Shown piece by piece: positions 16,472 to 25,365 of a DNA stretch of 64,000 nucleotides (its first letter is position 1; every line of letters begins with the position of its first letter). The notes below the pieces were generated by a model. The model ran no database searches, was not told the origin of the DNA, and was given only the letters and a program-made list of their open reading frames with translations. Origin of the DNA: Cognatishimia coralii (GTDB taxonomy: Bacteria; Pseudomonadota; Alphaproteobacteria; Rhodobacterales; Rhodobacteraceae); assembly GCF_037478305.1 (NCBI RefSeq), contig NZ_JBBGAZ010000005.1, positions 186,001 to 250,000 of the forward strand. The letters are read 5' to 3'. The position numbers and the translations under genes are program-made.

Positions 16472-17437
16472 ATGACGGCAGGGACCAAAACACCTCGTTT
16501 CACCTTTATTCTGATGCCCGGATATTCCGCGCTGTCCTTTACGCATGCCTTGGTGGTGCTGCAGCTTGCCAATAAACATGGCGAAGGCGCGCCTTTTGAG
16601 ATCCGTGTGCTCAGCGAAGACGGCACGCCCGTGGCGGATGCGCTGGGCGGTAGTTTTCCCATCGACGGCCCCTTGGACGAGCCGCAACGCGAAGACTTTG
16701 TCGTCCTCGTGACCGGAGACGATGTAGAGCGTCAGAACCTTTCCGCGGTCTCGGGATTTCTGCGCAAAGCGGACCGGATCGGCGCAACACTTTGCGCGCT
16801 TTATACCGGCGCATATGTTCTTGCGAAGGCGGGCCTTTTGGACGGCAAACGCGCGACCATTCATTGGGAAAAGCGCCAGGCCTTCATGGAAGAATTCCCC
16901 GAGGTCGATTTGACCGAATACACCTTCACCTCCAGCGCGTCGCCCTATTGTTCATCGGGTGGCACCTCGGCGATTGATCTGATGCTGTTTCATGTCTCGC
17001 AATTGCGCTCTGAAAAGCTGGCCAATCTGGTCGCTGGGTTCTTGAATTACACCAGCATTCGTGTGATCCAGCATTCCGCGCGTATTCAGGCCGCAGACCG
17101 CGTCGGCTTCCGCCACCCCAAGCTCTCTGAAATTCTGGCGTTGATGGAAACCAATCTTGAAGAGCCCTTGCGCCCTTCGGATCTGGCCAAGACCGTGAAT
17201 ATCTCGACACGCCAACTGGAACGCCTGTTCCGCCGGTATCTGAGCGCGACGCCCAAGAAGTATTATACCGACCTACGCCTGCAGCGCGCGCAACAACTGC
17301 TGTTGCAGACAAATATGACGGTAACGGCTGTGGGCGTCGCTTGTGGGTTCAATACCGCCAGCCATTTCTCGCGCCTGTTCCGAGCGCGGTTTGGTACCTC
17401 GCCGCATCGCCTGCGTGGTGATCCTGAAAAGGACTAG
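16472..17437 (+). CDS. GlxA-family AraC-type transcriptional regulator
   Basis: A 321-residue regulator with an N-terminal DJ-1/PfpI-like domain and a C-terminal AraC HTH. The first contains ALYTGAYVLAKAGLLDGKRA and IHWEKRQAFMEEFPEV. The second contains LRPSDLAKTVNISTRQLERL and VTAVGVACGFNTASHFSRLF. Relatives control amino-acid, betaine or amine catabolism; the neighbouring asparaginase is a candidate target, which is inference. The stop overlaps convergent pncB by four bases. Confidence 0.88.
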   Translation: MTAGTKTPRFTFILMPGYSALSFTHALVVLQLANKHGEGAPFEIRVLSEDGTPVADALGGSFPIDGPLDEPQREDFVVLVTGDDVERQNLSAVSGFLRKADRIGATLCALYTGAYVLAKAGLLDGKRATIHWEKRQAFMEEFPEVDLTEYTFTSSASPYCSSGGTSAIDLMLFHVSQLRSEKLANLVAGFLNYTSIRVIQHSARIQAADRVGFRHPKLSEILALMETNLEEPLRPSDLAKTVNISTRQLERLFRRYLSATPKKYYTDLRLQRAQQLLLQTNMTVTAVGVACGFNTASHFSRLFRARFGTSPHRLRGDPEKD

Positions 17438-18726
17438 ACCAGAACTTCGCTGCGTTCCTGTACGCCGACACCAAACACGCGTTTGTAGCGTTCGACCTGA
17501 TCCGCCGGCCCCATCGCTTTGTTTGGGTTGTCCGAAAGTTTCACCGTCGGGCGACCATTGGCGGCAACCGCTTTGCACACCAGCGAGAACGGTGCGAGTT
17601 GATCTTGCGGTGTCAGCCCGCGGAAGTCGTTGGTTAACAAGGTGCCCCAGCCAAAGGACACGCGCACGCGGTCTTGGAACTGTGCCTGCAGCTCTGCGAT
17701 CTTTTCCACGTCCAAACCGTCCGAGAAAATCACCAGCTTTTGCGAAGGATCCTCACCACGGTCCTTCCACCATTTGATGGCGATCTCAGCGGCGCCTGCG
17801 GGGTCGCCACTGTCGATACGAATACCGGTCCAACCCGCGAGCCAATCTGGTGCTTTGGCCAAGAAGCCCTCAGTGCCGTAGGTGTCAGGCAGGATGATCC
17901 GCAGGTTCCCGTCGTGCTCTTCATGCCAGTCGGCCAGAACCTGATAGGGCGCCTGCGCGAGTTCCGCATCGTCTTCGGCCAAAGCCGCATAGACCATCGG
18001 CAATTCATGCGCGTTGGTGCCGATGGCCTCAAGATCATGGCGCTTGGCGATCAGGCAGTTGGACGTGCCGACGAACTTTTCCCCCAGCCCCTCGCACATG
18101 GCCTGCACCGCCCAATCCTGCCACAGATGGCTATGACGCCGCCGAGTGCCAAAATCCGCGATCCGAAGGTTGTCGACCTTCTGCAAAACTTCGATCTTTT
18201 CCCAGAGTTTGGTCATGGCGCGGGCATAAAGCACCTGAATCTCAAATTTCTTCATCGAATGCAGCAGCGCCCTGCCCCGCAGCTCCATCAGGATCGACAG
18301 CGCTGGGATCTCCCAGAGCATCACTTCGGGCCAAGTGCCTTCAAAGGTCAGCTCATATTGATCTCCGATCCGCTCCAGATGATAGGCGGGCAGGCGCAGG
18401 TTTTCGAACCATTCCATGAAGTCGGGACGGAACATCTGGCGTTTGCCGTAGAAGGTGTTGCCGCGCAGCCAGGTGCTTTCACCGCGACTAAGCGACAGCG
18501 AGCGCACGTGATCAAGTTGCTCGCGCAGCTCACCTTCGTCGATGAGATCTGCCAAGGGCACCGAGGTCGTGCGGTTGATCAAAGAAAACTGCACCTGCGT
18601 GTCAGGCCGATTGCGAAACACGCTTTGACACATCAAGAGCTTGTAGAAATCCGTGTCGATCAGAGACCGGACAATCGGGTCAATCTTCCACTTATGGGTC
18701 CAGACGCGGGTGGCTATGTCGACCAT
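17434..18726 (-). CDS. pncB: Nicotinate phosphoribosyltransferase
   Basis: A 430-residue enzyme converting nicotinate and PRPP to nicotinate mononucleotide in NAD salvage (Preiss-Handler route). Family blocks are SLIDTDFYKLLMCQSVFRN, ELTFEGTWPEVMLWEIPALS, FGTRRRHSHLWQ and IRIDSGDPAGAAEIAIKWW, with FSDGLDVEKI and the PRPP-loop region FGWGTLLTND. The ATG at 18726 has a GGAGA Shine-Dalgarno. pncA lies 63 bp upstream in the same direction, so nicotinamide deamidation and nicotinate capture are probably co-transcribed. Confidence 0.95.
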   Translation of the reverse strand: MVDIATRVWTHKWKIDPIVRSLIDTDFYKLLMCQSVFRNRPDTQVQFSLINRTTSVPLADLIDEGELREQLDHVRSLSLSRGESTWLRGNTFYGKRQMFRPDFMEWFENLRLPAYHLERIGDQYELTFEGTWPEVMLWEIPALSILMELRGRALLHSMKKFEIQVLYARAMTKLWEKIEVLQKVDNLRIADFGTRRRHSHLWQDWAVQAMCEGLGEKFVGTSNCLIAKRHDLEAIGTNAHELPMVYAALAEDDAELAQAPYQVLADWHEEHDGNLRIILPDTYGTEGFLAKAPDWLAGWTGIRIDSGDPAGAAEIAIKWWKDRGEDPSQKLVIFSDGLDVEKIAELQAQFQDRVRVSFGWGTLLTNDFRGLTPQDQLAPFSLVCKAVAANGRPTVKLSDNPNKAMGPADQVERYKRVFGVGVQERSEVLV

Positions 18727-18789
18727 AGGGGTCTCCGGGAAATGCTTTGGAAGGAGTTTGCAGCGCGCAGCCGCCTCTGGCAAGCGGAG

Positions 18790-19386
18790 TTAGATAAGCG
18801 ACACACCTGTGTCTTCCATGGCCGTGGTTGCGGCGGCGAGCGATCCATCCAGATCAATTGCGCGACACAGGTCCATGCGCACGGAAACCTTCAGCCCAAG
18901 TTTCGCGGCATCCAGGGCCGAGAAATTCACACAGAAATCCGTCGCCAGCCCCACCATCGTCACATTGGAAATCCCGCGCGTCTTGAGATATCCTTCAAGC
19001 CCCGTAGGCGTGGTCTGGTCATTTTCGAAAAACGCTGAATAGCTGTCGATGGCTGGGTTATAGCCTTTGCGGATAATCATATCCGCGCGGGTGGTATCGA
19101 GGTCTTTGTGGAAGTCCGCCCCGCTAGAGCCTTGCACGCAGTGATCAGGCCACAGCACCTGCGTGCCATAAGCCATCTCTACTGTCTCGTAAGGGCCTTT
19201 GCCCGAATGACTGCTGGCAAAAGAACTATGCCCCGCCGGGTGCCAGTCTTGCGTCAGAATCACCGCATCAAACTCTGGCATCAGTGCGTTAATTCCTGTG
19301 ACGATCTGATCGCCCTCTGGCACCGCCAAAGCCCCGCCCGGGCAGAAATCATTTTGAACATCAATCACGATCAGTGCGTTACGCAT
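18790..19386 (-). CDS. pncA: Nicotinamidase
   Basis: A 198-residue cysteine hydrolase deamidating nicotinamide to nicotinate, the substrate of pncB just downstream. The catalytic Asp is in VIDVQNDFCPGGALAV. Metal-binding residues lie in LTQDWHPAGHSSFAS. The cis-peptide/catalytic Cys block is MVGLATDFCVNFSALDAA. The ATG at 19386 has a GGAGG Shine-Dalgarno. Divergent from trhO across 74 bp. Confidence 0.94.
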   Translation of the reverse strand: MRNALIVIDVQNDFCPGGALAVPEGDQIVTGINALMPEFDAVILTQDWHPAGHSSFASSHSGKGPYETVEMAYGTQVLWPDHCVQGSSGADFHKDLDTTRADMIIRKGYNPAIDSYSAFFENDQTTPTGLEGYLKTRGISNVTMVGLATDFCVNFSALDAAKLGLKVSVRMDLCRAIDLDGSLAAATTAMEDTGVSLI

Positions 19387-19460
19387 CCCGCCCTCCGGTT
19401 GGTCTTTGTGCGACAACCTAGTCCTTGAAGTTACAGGCCTCAAGGCGTATGCCGCGGCGC

Positions 19461-20369
19461 ATGTATACCGTATGCGCGCTCTATCACTTTACCTCTTTTG
19501 AGGATCATCAGGCTTTGCGTCAGCCGCTGCTGGATCTGTGTCTCGCGAATGAGATCACGGGCACGCTGCTCTTGGCGCATGAAGGCATCAACGGCACGAT
19601 TGCCGGGCCGCGCAAAGGCATCGATGCGGTGATCGCTCATATTCAATCCCTGCCGGGCTGTGCGAACTTCGAATGGAAAGAAAGCACCGCCAGCGAGAAA
19701 CCTTTCCCGCGTATGAAGGTGAAGCTGAAAAAAGAGATCGTCACACTGGGCCAGCCCAATGTGGATCCGACGGCGCATGTTGGCAATTACGTGGATCCTC
19801 AGGATTGGAACGAGCTGATCCAGTCGCCTGATGTGGTCACCATTGATACGCGCAACGACTATGAGGTCTCAATCGGTACTTTCCAGGGTGCTGTGGATCC
19901 AGAGACCGCAAGTTTCCGCGAGTTTCCCGCCTGGTGGGAAGAGAACAAAGACCGTTTTCACAACAAGCGCATCGCCATGTTCTGCACCGGCGGCATTCGT
20001 TGCGAGAAATCGACGAACTATCTCTTGGGTCAAGGGGTTGAGGACGTCTATCACCTCAAGGGCGGCATCCTGAAATACCTTGAGGAAGTACCCCAAGAGG
20101 AAAGCACTTGGGAAGGCGAATGTTTCGTCTTTGACGGACGCGTCTCGGTCGGCCACGGACTGAAAGAAGGCCCGCATTTGCTGTGCCACGCTTGCCGCCG
20201 TCCGATCCTGCCAGAAGATGTCACGAACCCGGCCTATGAACAGGGCGTCAGCTGTCATCACTGTGTCGATGAAACCAGTGAGCGCGACAAAGAGCGGTTC
20301 CGCGAGCGTCAGAAACAGATGGTTCTGGCGCGGGCGCGTGGCGAGCAGCACATCATCGGGCTGGACTGA
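19461..20369 (+). CDS. trhO: tRNA uridine(34) hydroxylase (rhodanese-like)
   Basis: A 302-residue TrhO/YceA-family protein. Family enzymes hydroxylate U34 of certain tRNAs to ho5U. The N-terminal domain (YTVCALYHFTSFEDHQALRQ) is followed by a rhodanese domain with the active-site cysteine in MFCTGGIRCEKSTNYLL. The C-terminal zinc-like region has CHACRRPI and CHHCVDE cysteine pairs. The ATG at 19461 matches the usual MYTV start; an ATG four codons upstream (19449) has a slightly better Shine-Dalgarno. Length is typical. Confidence 0.9.
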   Translation: MYTVCALYHFTSFEDHQALRQPLLDLCLANEITGTLLLAHEGINGTIAGPRKGIDAVIAHIQSLPGCANFEWKESTASEKPFPRMKVKLKKEIVTLGQPNVDPTAHVGNYVDPQDWNELIQSPDVVTIDTRNDYEVSIGTFQGAVDPETASFREFPAWWEENKDRFHNKRIAMFCTGGIRCEKSTNYLLGQGVEDVYHLKGGILKYLEEVPQEESTWEGECFVFDGRVSVGHGLKEGPHLLCHACRRPILPEDVTNPAYEQGVSCHHCVDETSERDKERFRERQKQMVLARARGEQHIIGLD

Positions 20370-20408
20370 GTTTAGAGCCTCATGTTTGATGCCCAAACAG
20401 GAGGCATC

Positions 20409-21581
20409 ATGCAGGCAGCTTTACGGATCAGCAATAAACAGGCGCGTTGGCTTTGGCTTGCCTCGCAGGGGTTGTCAGAGACGCCCACCGGCCCGCTTGA
20501 TGTCTATGGGATGATCGAAAAGCTCGGCTTCGTGCAGTTGGACACCATCCAAACCGTCAGCCGCGCGCATCATCATATCCTGTGGTCTCGCAATCAGAAT
20601 TACCGCGAGAAAATGCTCAATCCGTTGTTGGCCAAAGATCGGCTGATCTTTGAGCATTTCACTCATGACGCCTCAGTTATTCCAATGAAGGCCCTGCCCG
20701 CCTGGCGACGCCAGTTCCGCCGGATGGAGAAGAAAGCCAACCATTGGTACACCGAAGTCGCGGGCACCGATCTGATGCGCGACATCAAAGCCCGCATCAC
20801 GGAAGAAGGCGCCCTATCTACCCACGCCTTTGACACTAAGAACGACCGCCCCAAGGAAATGTGGGCGCGGCCTCCACACAAACGCGCGTTGGATTACATG
20901 TGGCTCACCGGAGAGCTCGCAACCTGTTTTCGCAAAGACTTCACCAAGTTCTACAACCTGCCGGAACGCGTCTTTCCCGAAGAGCTGCGCAGGCGCGAGA
21001 TGTCCGAAGACGCAGAGCTGGACTGGCTCTTGGGCGAAGCGATTGACCATATCGCCGTTGGCACCGCCAGAGAGATCCAGCGTTTTTGGGATGCCAGTAC
21101 ATCTGTGGAAACCAAAGAGTGGCTAAGTAAAGCCAATCTCATCCCCGTCGAAATCGAGAACGCGGACAAGACGATCACCCAGGCCTATGGCGCCCCAGAC
21201 ATCGAGGCCCGCCTTGCGGATCTCGTCGCGCCGTCTTCCCGCCTGCGCATTGTAAACCCTTTCGATCCGGTCACCCGAGACCGTGCGCGCCTTGATCGCC
21301 TCTTTGGCTTTGACTACCGCATCGAAATGTTTGTTCCCGCCGCGAAACGAAAATGGGGTTACTACGTCTATCCAATCCTCGAAGGTGACCGCTTTGTCGG
21401 GCGCATCGAGGTCAAAGCCAATCGCGCGAAATCAGAACTCACGGTCATCAACTTCTGGCCAGAAACCCGTGTGAAATGGCCAGCGGCACGACAAAACAAG
21501 CTCCACGCCGAACTGGACCGTTTGGGCCGCTTTGTAGGCTGCGGGCAGGTCACTTGGGGCACCCCTTTTTCTCTTGCTTAA
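20409..21581 (+). CDS. YcaQ-family crosslink-repair DNA glycosylase-like protein
   Basis: A 390-residue winged-helix protein of the HTH_42/YcaQ family, whose characterised members unhook interstrand DNA crosslinks. Blocks are LGFVQLDTIQTVSRAHHHIL (containing the catalytic QLD-like segment), RLIFEHFTHDASVIPMKALP and RLRIVNPFDPVTRDRARLDR, followed by FDYRIEMFVPAAKRKWGYYV. The ATG at 20409 has an AGGAGG Shine-Dalgarno. The final residues SLA-stop are encoded by the dispersed repeat (copy D), which has captured the 3' end of the gene. Confidence 0.83.
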   Translation: MQAALRISNKQARWLWLASQGLSETPTGPLDVYGMIEKLGFVQLDTIQTVSRAHHHILWSRNQNYREKMLNPLLAKDRLIFEHFTHDASVIPMKALPAWRRQFRRMEKKANHWYTEVAGTDLMRDIKARITEEGALSTHAFDTKNDRPKEMWARPPHKRALDYMWLTGELATCFRKDFTKFYNLPERVFPEELRRREMSEDAELDWLLGEAIDHIAVGTAREIQRFWDASTSVETKEWLSKANLIPVEIENADKTITQAYGAPDIEARLADLVAPSSRLRIVNPFDPVTRDRARLDRLFGFDYRIEMFVPAAKRKWGYYVYPILEGDRFVGRIEVKANRAKSELTVINFWPETRVKWPAARQNKLHAELDRLGRFVGCGQVTWGTPFSLA

Positions 21582-21612
21582 ATATCCCGGGGTTTGGGGC
21601 AGCGCCCCAAGA
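21571..21612. repeat. Dispersed intergenic repeat, copy D
   Basis: CTCTTGCTTAAATATCCCGG is followed by GGTTTGGGGCAGCGCCCCAA, whose TTGGGGC/GCCCCAA arms form a short hairpin. The repeat overlaps the last codons and stop of the YcaQ-like gene. The first part is almost the same as copy C at 9546. Confidence 0.6.
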
Positions 21613-21621
21613 CACCGCAAA

Positions 21622-21652
21622 AACAAAAAGCCCCGCATAAAGCGGGGCCTTT
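21622..21652 (-). terminator. Rho-independent terminator of the bc1 operon
   Basis: Read leftward, AAAGGCCCCGCTTTATGCGG is followed by GGCTTTTTGTTTTTGC. The seven-bp GCCCCGC/GCGGGGC stem has a four-base loop and a T-rich tract. It lies 22 bp beyond the petC stop. Confidence 0.85.
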
Positions 21653-21673
21653 CAAATGCGTCTCACCTAAAGC

Positions 21674-22468
21674 TTAGGCAGACGTCTTTTTGCCCTTGTG
21701 CGGCGCCCAGATCTTCTTGTTGGTCAGGTAAAGCAGAACAGACAGAATCGCGAGGATGAACACCCCGATAAAGCCTGCTTCTTTACGTGCCATCATCTTA
21801 GGCTCTGCGGTCCACATCAGGAAGGCAGAGACATCTTCTGCCATGTGGTGCAGCGAATTGTCGTGACCGTCGTCAAAGTCGACCAGACCGTCTTCCAGTG
21901 GAGGCGCCATAGCGATCCAGCCACCTGGGAAGGCGGTGTTTTCGTAGAAGGTCGTGCCAGCCTGAGTTTTCTCTTTGCCAGTGTAGCCGTCCAGAATGGA
22001 GTAGATGTACTCACCGCCGCCCATGCCTTTGAAGAACTGGTTGATGCCAGAGCCGTAAGGGCCGTGGAAACCAGCACGCGCCTTGGCCATGAGGCTCAGG
22101 TCAGGTGCGTTCTCAAGGTTGGATCCTGGGAAGAAGTCCGCAGGCTTGGCCGCGCGGAAATCATCCAGCTCGGCGTCAAAGACTTCGAAGTTATCTGCTG
22201 CATACTGACGTACCTCAGCTTCAGAGAAGTGAGGACCACCCTCGTCTGCCAATGTACGCAGAGGCACATACTGCAGGCCGTGGCAGGCAGCGCAGACTTC
22301 GGTGTAGACTTTCAGACCACGTTGAAGCTGGTTCTGATCGAAGGTCCCGAAAGGACCTTCGTAAGAGAAGTCAACGTCGTGCACGTGACCAGCGCCACCG
22401 GCGGCCATAGCAGCACCCGAAGTCAAGGTCAGGGCGGCAACTGCGGAGATCGCGAGTTTCTTAAACAT
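21674..22468 (-). CDS. petC: Cytochrome c1 of the bc1 complex
   Basis: A 264-residue heme-c subunit of ubiquinol:cytochrome c reductase. It passes electrons from the Rieske protein to soluble cytochrome c. A signal peptide (MFKKLAISAVAALTLTSGAA) is followed by the covalent heme site CAACHGLQYVPLRTLADEGG. The distal Met ligand region is WIAMAPPLEDGLV, and a C-terminal membrane anchor (GFIGVFILAILSVLLYLTNK) ends the protein. Third gene of petABC, 14 bp after petB, with a terminator directly downstream. Confidence 0.96.
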   Translation of the reverse strand: MFKKLAISAVAALTLTSGAAMAAGGAGHVHDVDFSYEGPFGTFDQNQLQRGLKVYTEVCAACHGLQYVPLRTLADEGGPHFSEAEVRQYAADNFEVFDAELDDFRAAKPADFFPGSNLENAPDLSLMAKARAGFHGPYGSGINQFFKGMGGGEYIYSILDGYTGKEKTQAGTTFYENTAFPGGWIAMAPPLEDGLVDFDDGHDNSLHHMAEDVSAFLMWTAEPKMMARKEAGFIGVFILAILSVLLYLTNKKIWAPHKGKKTSA

Positions 22469-22482
22469 TATCCCGTTTCCTC

Positions 22483-23805
22483 TTATTCAGCAGGTTCTGC
22501 TGGTTTGCCGTAATGGGCATTGAAGTCGTCTTCGATGGTCTCTGGCTGAGGCAGAGGCTTCTCGATCACACCCAGCAAAGGCAGGATGACCAGGAAGTAT
22601 GCGAACCAGTAGGTCGCACCGATCAGCGAGATGGTGGAGTATGGAGGCTCTGCTGGCATCGCGCCGGCCCACATCAGGACAACGAAGTCCAGAAGCAGAA
22701 GGCGATACCACCATTTGAACATCGGGCGATACTGACCAGAGCGCACACGGGATGTGTCCAGCCAAGGTGCCAGCGCCATGATCGCAATCGCACCAAACAT
22801 CGCCAGAACACCAAAGAACTTGGCGTCGATGATGCCGCCGGTGATCCAGCTTGCGAACATCACAACCCAGACGTCGCCGGTGAAGGCACGCAGGATCGCG
22901 TAGAACGGCAGGAAGTACCATTCAGGAACGATGTGCGCTGGTGTCGCCAGAGGGTTGGCTTCGATGTAGTTGTCTGGGTGGCCGAGGTAGTTCGGCATAA
23001 AGCCAACAACCGCGAAGAAGATCACCAGAACGACTGCCAGACCAAAGAGATCTTTGATCACGAAGTATGGCCAGAATGGCAGCGTGTCTTTCGCCGCTTC
23101 TTCTTTGGAGCCGCGACGCACTTCAACACCCGTTGGGTTGTTGTTGCCGGTGGTGTGGAAGGCCCAAATGTGAACGATCACGAGGCCTGCAATCACAAAC
23201 GGCAGCAGATAGTGCAGCGAGAAGAAACGGTTCAGGGTTGCGTTATCCACCGCAGGGCCACCCAGAAGGAAGGTCTGCAGCGCATCGCCAACGAAAGGAA
23301 CCGCACCGAACAGGCCGGTGATCACGGTCGCGCCCCAGAAGGACATCTGACCCCAAGGCAGAACGTAGCCCATGAAACCAGTCGCCATCATCAGAAGATA
23401 GATGATCATACCGATGATCCAGGTGACTTCGCGAGGAGCCTTATAGGAACCATAGAAGAGACCGCGGAACATGTGGATGTAGACAGCAAGGAAGAACAGC
23501 GACGCGCCGTTCATGTGCATGTAACGGATCATATGGCCGCCATTCACGTTGCGCATGATGTGCTCAACGGAAGCAAACGCCAGATCCACATGCGGGGTGT
23601 AGTGCATCACCAGAACAATACCAGTGACGATTTGCAGCGCCAGGCAGAACGCCAGAACGATGCCCCAGATCCACCACCAGTTCAGGTTCTTTGGGGTTGG
23701 GATCATCAGGGTGTCATAGAGCAGACCAACAACTGGCAGGCGGCTGTGCAGCCACTTTTCGCCGTTAGACTTTGGCTCGTAATGATCGTGAGGAATACCA
23801 GACAT
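22483..23805 (-). CDS. petB: Cytochrome b of the bc1 complex
   Basis: A 440-residue integral membrane subunit holding two b hemes and both quinone sites. Heme-ligand histidines lie in MIRYMHMNGASLFF / YIHMFRGLFYGSYKAPRE and in FFSLHYLLPFVIAGLVIVHI / WAFHTTGNNNPTG. The Qo-site PEWY motif is in HIVPEWYFLPFYAILRAF. About eight membrane helices are present, as usual for the bacterial form. It lies 12 bp after petA and 14 bp before petC. Confidence 0.98.
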   Translation of the reverse strand: MSGIPHDHYEPKSNGEKWLHSRLPVVGLLYDTLMIPTPKNLNWWWIWGIVLAFCLALQIVTGIVLVMHYTPHVDLAFASVEHIMRNVNGGHMIRYMHMNGASLFFLAVYIHMFRGLFYGSYKAPREVTWIIGMIIYLLMMATGFMGYVLPWGQMSFWGATVITGLFGAVPFVGDALQTFLLGGPAVDNATLNRFFSLHYLLPFVIAGLVIVHIWAFHTTGNNNPTGVEVRRGSKEEAAKDTLPFWPYFVIKDLFGLAVVLVIFFAVVGFMPNYLGHPDNYIEANPLATPAHIVPEWYFLPFYAILRAFTGDVWVVMFASWITGGIIDAKFFGVLAMFGAIAIMALAPWLDTSRVRSGQYRPMFKWWYRLLLLDFVVLMWAGAMPAEPPYSTISLIGATYWFAYFLVILPLLGVIEKPLPQPETIEDDFNAHYGKPAEPAE

Positions 23806-23817
23806 TCTTCGCGCTCC

Positions 23818-24378
23818 TTAGCCGAGGACCAGTTCGCTGCCCTCAAAGCGGGCAACAGGAACAGGAAGGTTTTCAGGGGCCGGACCTTTGCGGATCCGGC
23901 CGGATGTGTCGTAGTGAGAGCCGTGGCATGGGCAGAACCAGCCACCAAAGTCACCGGCGCCATCGCCCAGAGGCACACAGCCAAGGTGTGTACACACACC
24001 CATCATGACCAACCATTCACCGTTTTCATCCATCGCACGGTTCTCATCCGCAGCGTCGGTGCCTGGTTTGTTGTCGTTGCGGGACTCGGCATCGATGCTC
24101 AGGTCCGCCAAAGGCACAGCGCGAGCCTCATCGATCTCTTCTTGCGTACGGCGACGAATAAAGACCGGCTTACCAAGCCATTTCACAGTCAACTGCGTGC
24201 CCGGCTCGATGCCAGAGGTGTCCACGCGAATCGAGGCCAGAGCCTTGACGTCTGCGGAGGGGTTCATCTGATTGACGAGGGGCCAAACGGCCGCGCCTGC
24301 GGTCACTGCACCTGCGCCTGCGGTCGCATAATAGAGGAAATCCCTCCGGGTGCCTTCGTGATCATCTACGTGGGACAC
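23818..24378 (-). CDS. petA: Rieske iron-sulfur protein of the bc1 complex
   Basis: A 186-residue 2Fe-2S subunit that takes electrons from ubiquinol. The twin-arginine-like region GTRRDFLYYATAGAGAVTAG forms the N-terminal membrane anchor. Cluster ligands are in CTHLGCVPLG and CPCHGSHYDTSGRIRKGPAP. First gene of the petABC operon. The 221-bp region upstream, shared with the divergent barrel gene, should hold the operon promoter, which I could not pin down. Confidence 0.97.
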   Translation of the reverse strand: MSHVDDHEGTRRDFLYYATAGAGAVTAGAAVWPLVNQMNPSADVKALASIRVDTSGIEPGTQLTVKWLGKPVFIRRRTQEEIDEARAVPLADLSIDAESRNDNKPGTDAADENRAMDENGEWLVMMGVCTHLGCVPLGDGAGDFGGWFCPCHGSHYDTSGRIRKGPAPENLPVPVARFEGSELVLG

Positions 24379-24599
24379 GTGGTTTACTCCAATTTTCGCG
24401 GCCGAATTCGGCCAATATGGGACTCAGCCGCAGTCTCCTGCAGCTTCTCCTTCGGTGCTTATTAGCGAAGCGTTTGTGGTGCGTCCAGCGCACATTCGCC
24501 ATAAGTGGGCTAGAGCGTTGATCTGTCGCGCTTGAGGGCGCTAGAATTTGTCCCTATGTAGTCAAGAAAATCTTCATTTTGGACACTGAGGGCCGTCAA

Positions 24600-25268
24600 A
24601 TGAAAAAATTCCGCAACGTTTTGGCGGCCGTGGCCGTGATTCTCGCAGGCCCCGCCTCCGCGGATATCGAACTCAGCTTTTACCTCGGAGCGCAGACCTC
24701 CCCTCACAGCCGGCTAACAGGCTCGTTCAACAACGGTGGTGGCACCACGAATGTGAATCGCCTGATCACCTGGGAAGGCAGAAGCTTTGAAACGCCGCCA
24801 TACTATGGTGTCAAAGCTATGTACTGGCGCGAAAGCGGCTGGGGGTATGGTGTCGAAATGACCCATGCCAAGGCCTACATGTCGGATGCAGATCTGGCCG
24901 CTCTTGGTCTGAACCGTCTGGAATTTACCGACGGCCACAATATCCTGACAGCAAACATCAGCCGCCGTTGGGATGGTCGCTGGTGGGATGGGCGATTGTC
25001 TCCATTTGTGACTGGAGGTCTCGGTTTGGCGATCCCGCATGTGGATGCACAGCCAACAGGTCTGGCGCGCACATATGGCTATCAGGTAACCGGACCGGCA
25101 GCGCGGATTGGAGCCGGTGTGTCTATGGAATTGAATGAACGCTGGGATGCCTATGCGGAGTACCAGTTTACCTATTCCAGCAATTCCTTTGATCTGGACA
25201 CGGGCGGCACCTTGGAAACCAACCTGATAACCAATGCGCTGAACATCGGTATCACTTACCGGTATTAA
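24600..25268 (+). CDS. Outer-membrane beta-barrel protein
   Basis: A 222-residue exported protein. The signal peptide (MKKFRNVLAAVAVILAGPAS-A) is followed by alternating aromatic strands such as IELSFYLGAQTS, YGVKAMYWRESGWGYGVEMT, LSPFVTGGLGLAIPH and WDAYAEYQFTYSS. It ends in an aromatic residue (ALNIGITYRY), as outer-membrane barrels do. It resembles the small OmpW/lipid A oxidase-like barrels, but I cannot choose between them. The ATG at 24600 positions the signal peptide. A terminator follows at 25298. Confidence 0.72.
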   Translation: MKKFRNVLAAVAVILAGPASADIELSFYLGAQTSPHSRLTGSFNNGGGTTNVNRLITWEGRSFETPPYYGVKAMYWRESGWGYGVEMTHAKAYMSDADLAALGLNRLEFTDGHNILTANISRRWDGRWWDGRLSPFVTGGLGLAIPHVDAQPTGLARTYGYQVTGPAARIGAGVSMELNERWDAYAEYQFTYSSNSFDLDTGGTLETNLITNALNIGITYRY

Positions 25269-25297
25269 TGGTCCGGACCCTTGGTCTGAAACTGCGA

Positions 25298-25329
25298 AAG
25301 GCGGCGTGCTGTGCACACCGCCTTTTTTC
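25298..25329 (+). terminator. Rho-independent terminator of the barrel gene
   Basis: AAGGCGGCGTGCTGTGCACA followed by CCGCCTTTTTTC. The GGCGG/CCGCC stem, extended by GTG/CAC pairing, is followed by six T. It lies 30 bp after the stop. Confidence 0.8.
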
Positions 25330-25331
25330 AT

Positions 25332-25365
25332 GGGCTGCGCCCAGAGTTTTTTGGGCAAGATGAAG
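25332..25365. repeat. Dispersed intergenic repeat, copy E
   Basis: GGGCTGCGCCC hairpin, then AGAGTTTTTTGGGCAAGATG and AAG. The second part matches copies A and B (GAGTATTTTTGGCAAGATGA). It sits directly at the 3' end of the GST gene at 25366. Confidence 0.6.

Noticed and set aside
17674..19038. 454-codon plus-strand ORF opposite pncB and pncA
   Set aside because: Spans two well-identified genes on the other strand and lacks any motif.
22513..24465. 650-codon plus-strand ORF opposite petB and petA
   Set aside because: It mirrors two certain membrane-protein genes in a GC-rich genome, its composition (many His, Arg, Gln) is that of an antisense shadow, and it has no recognised domain.
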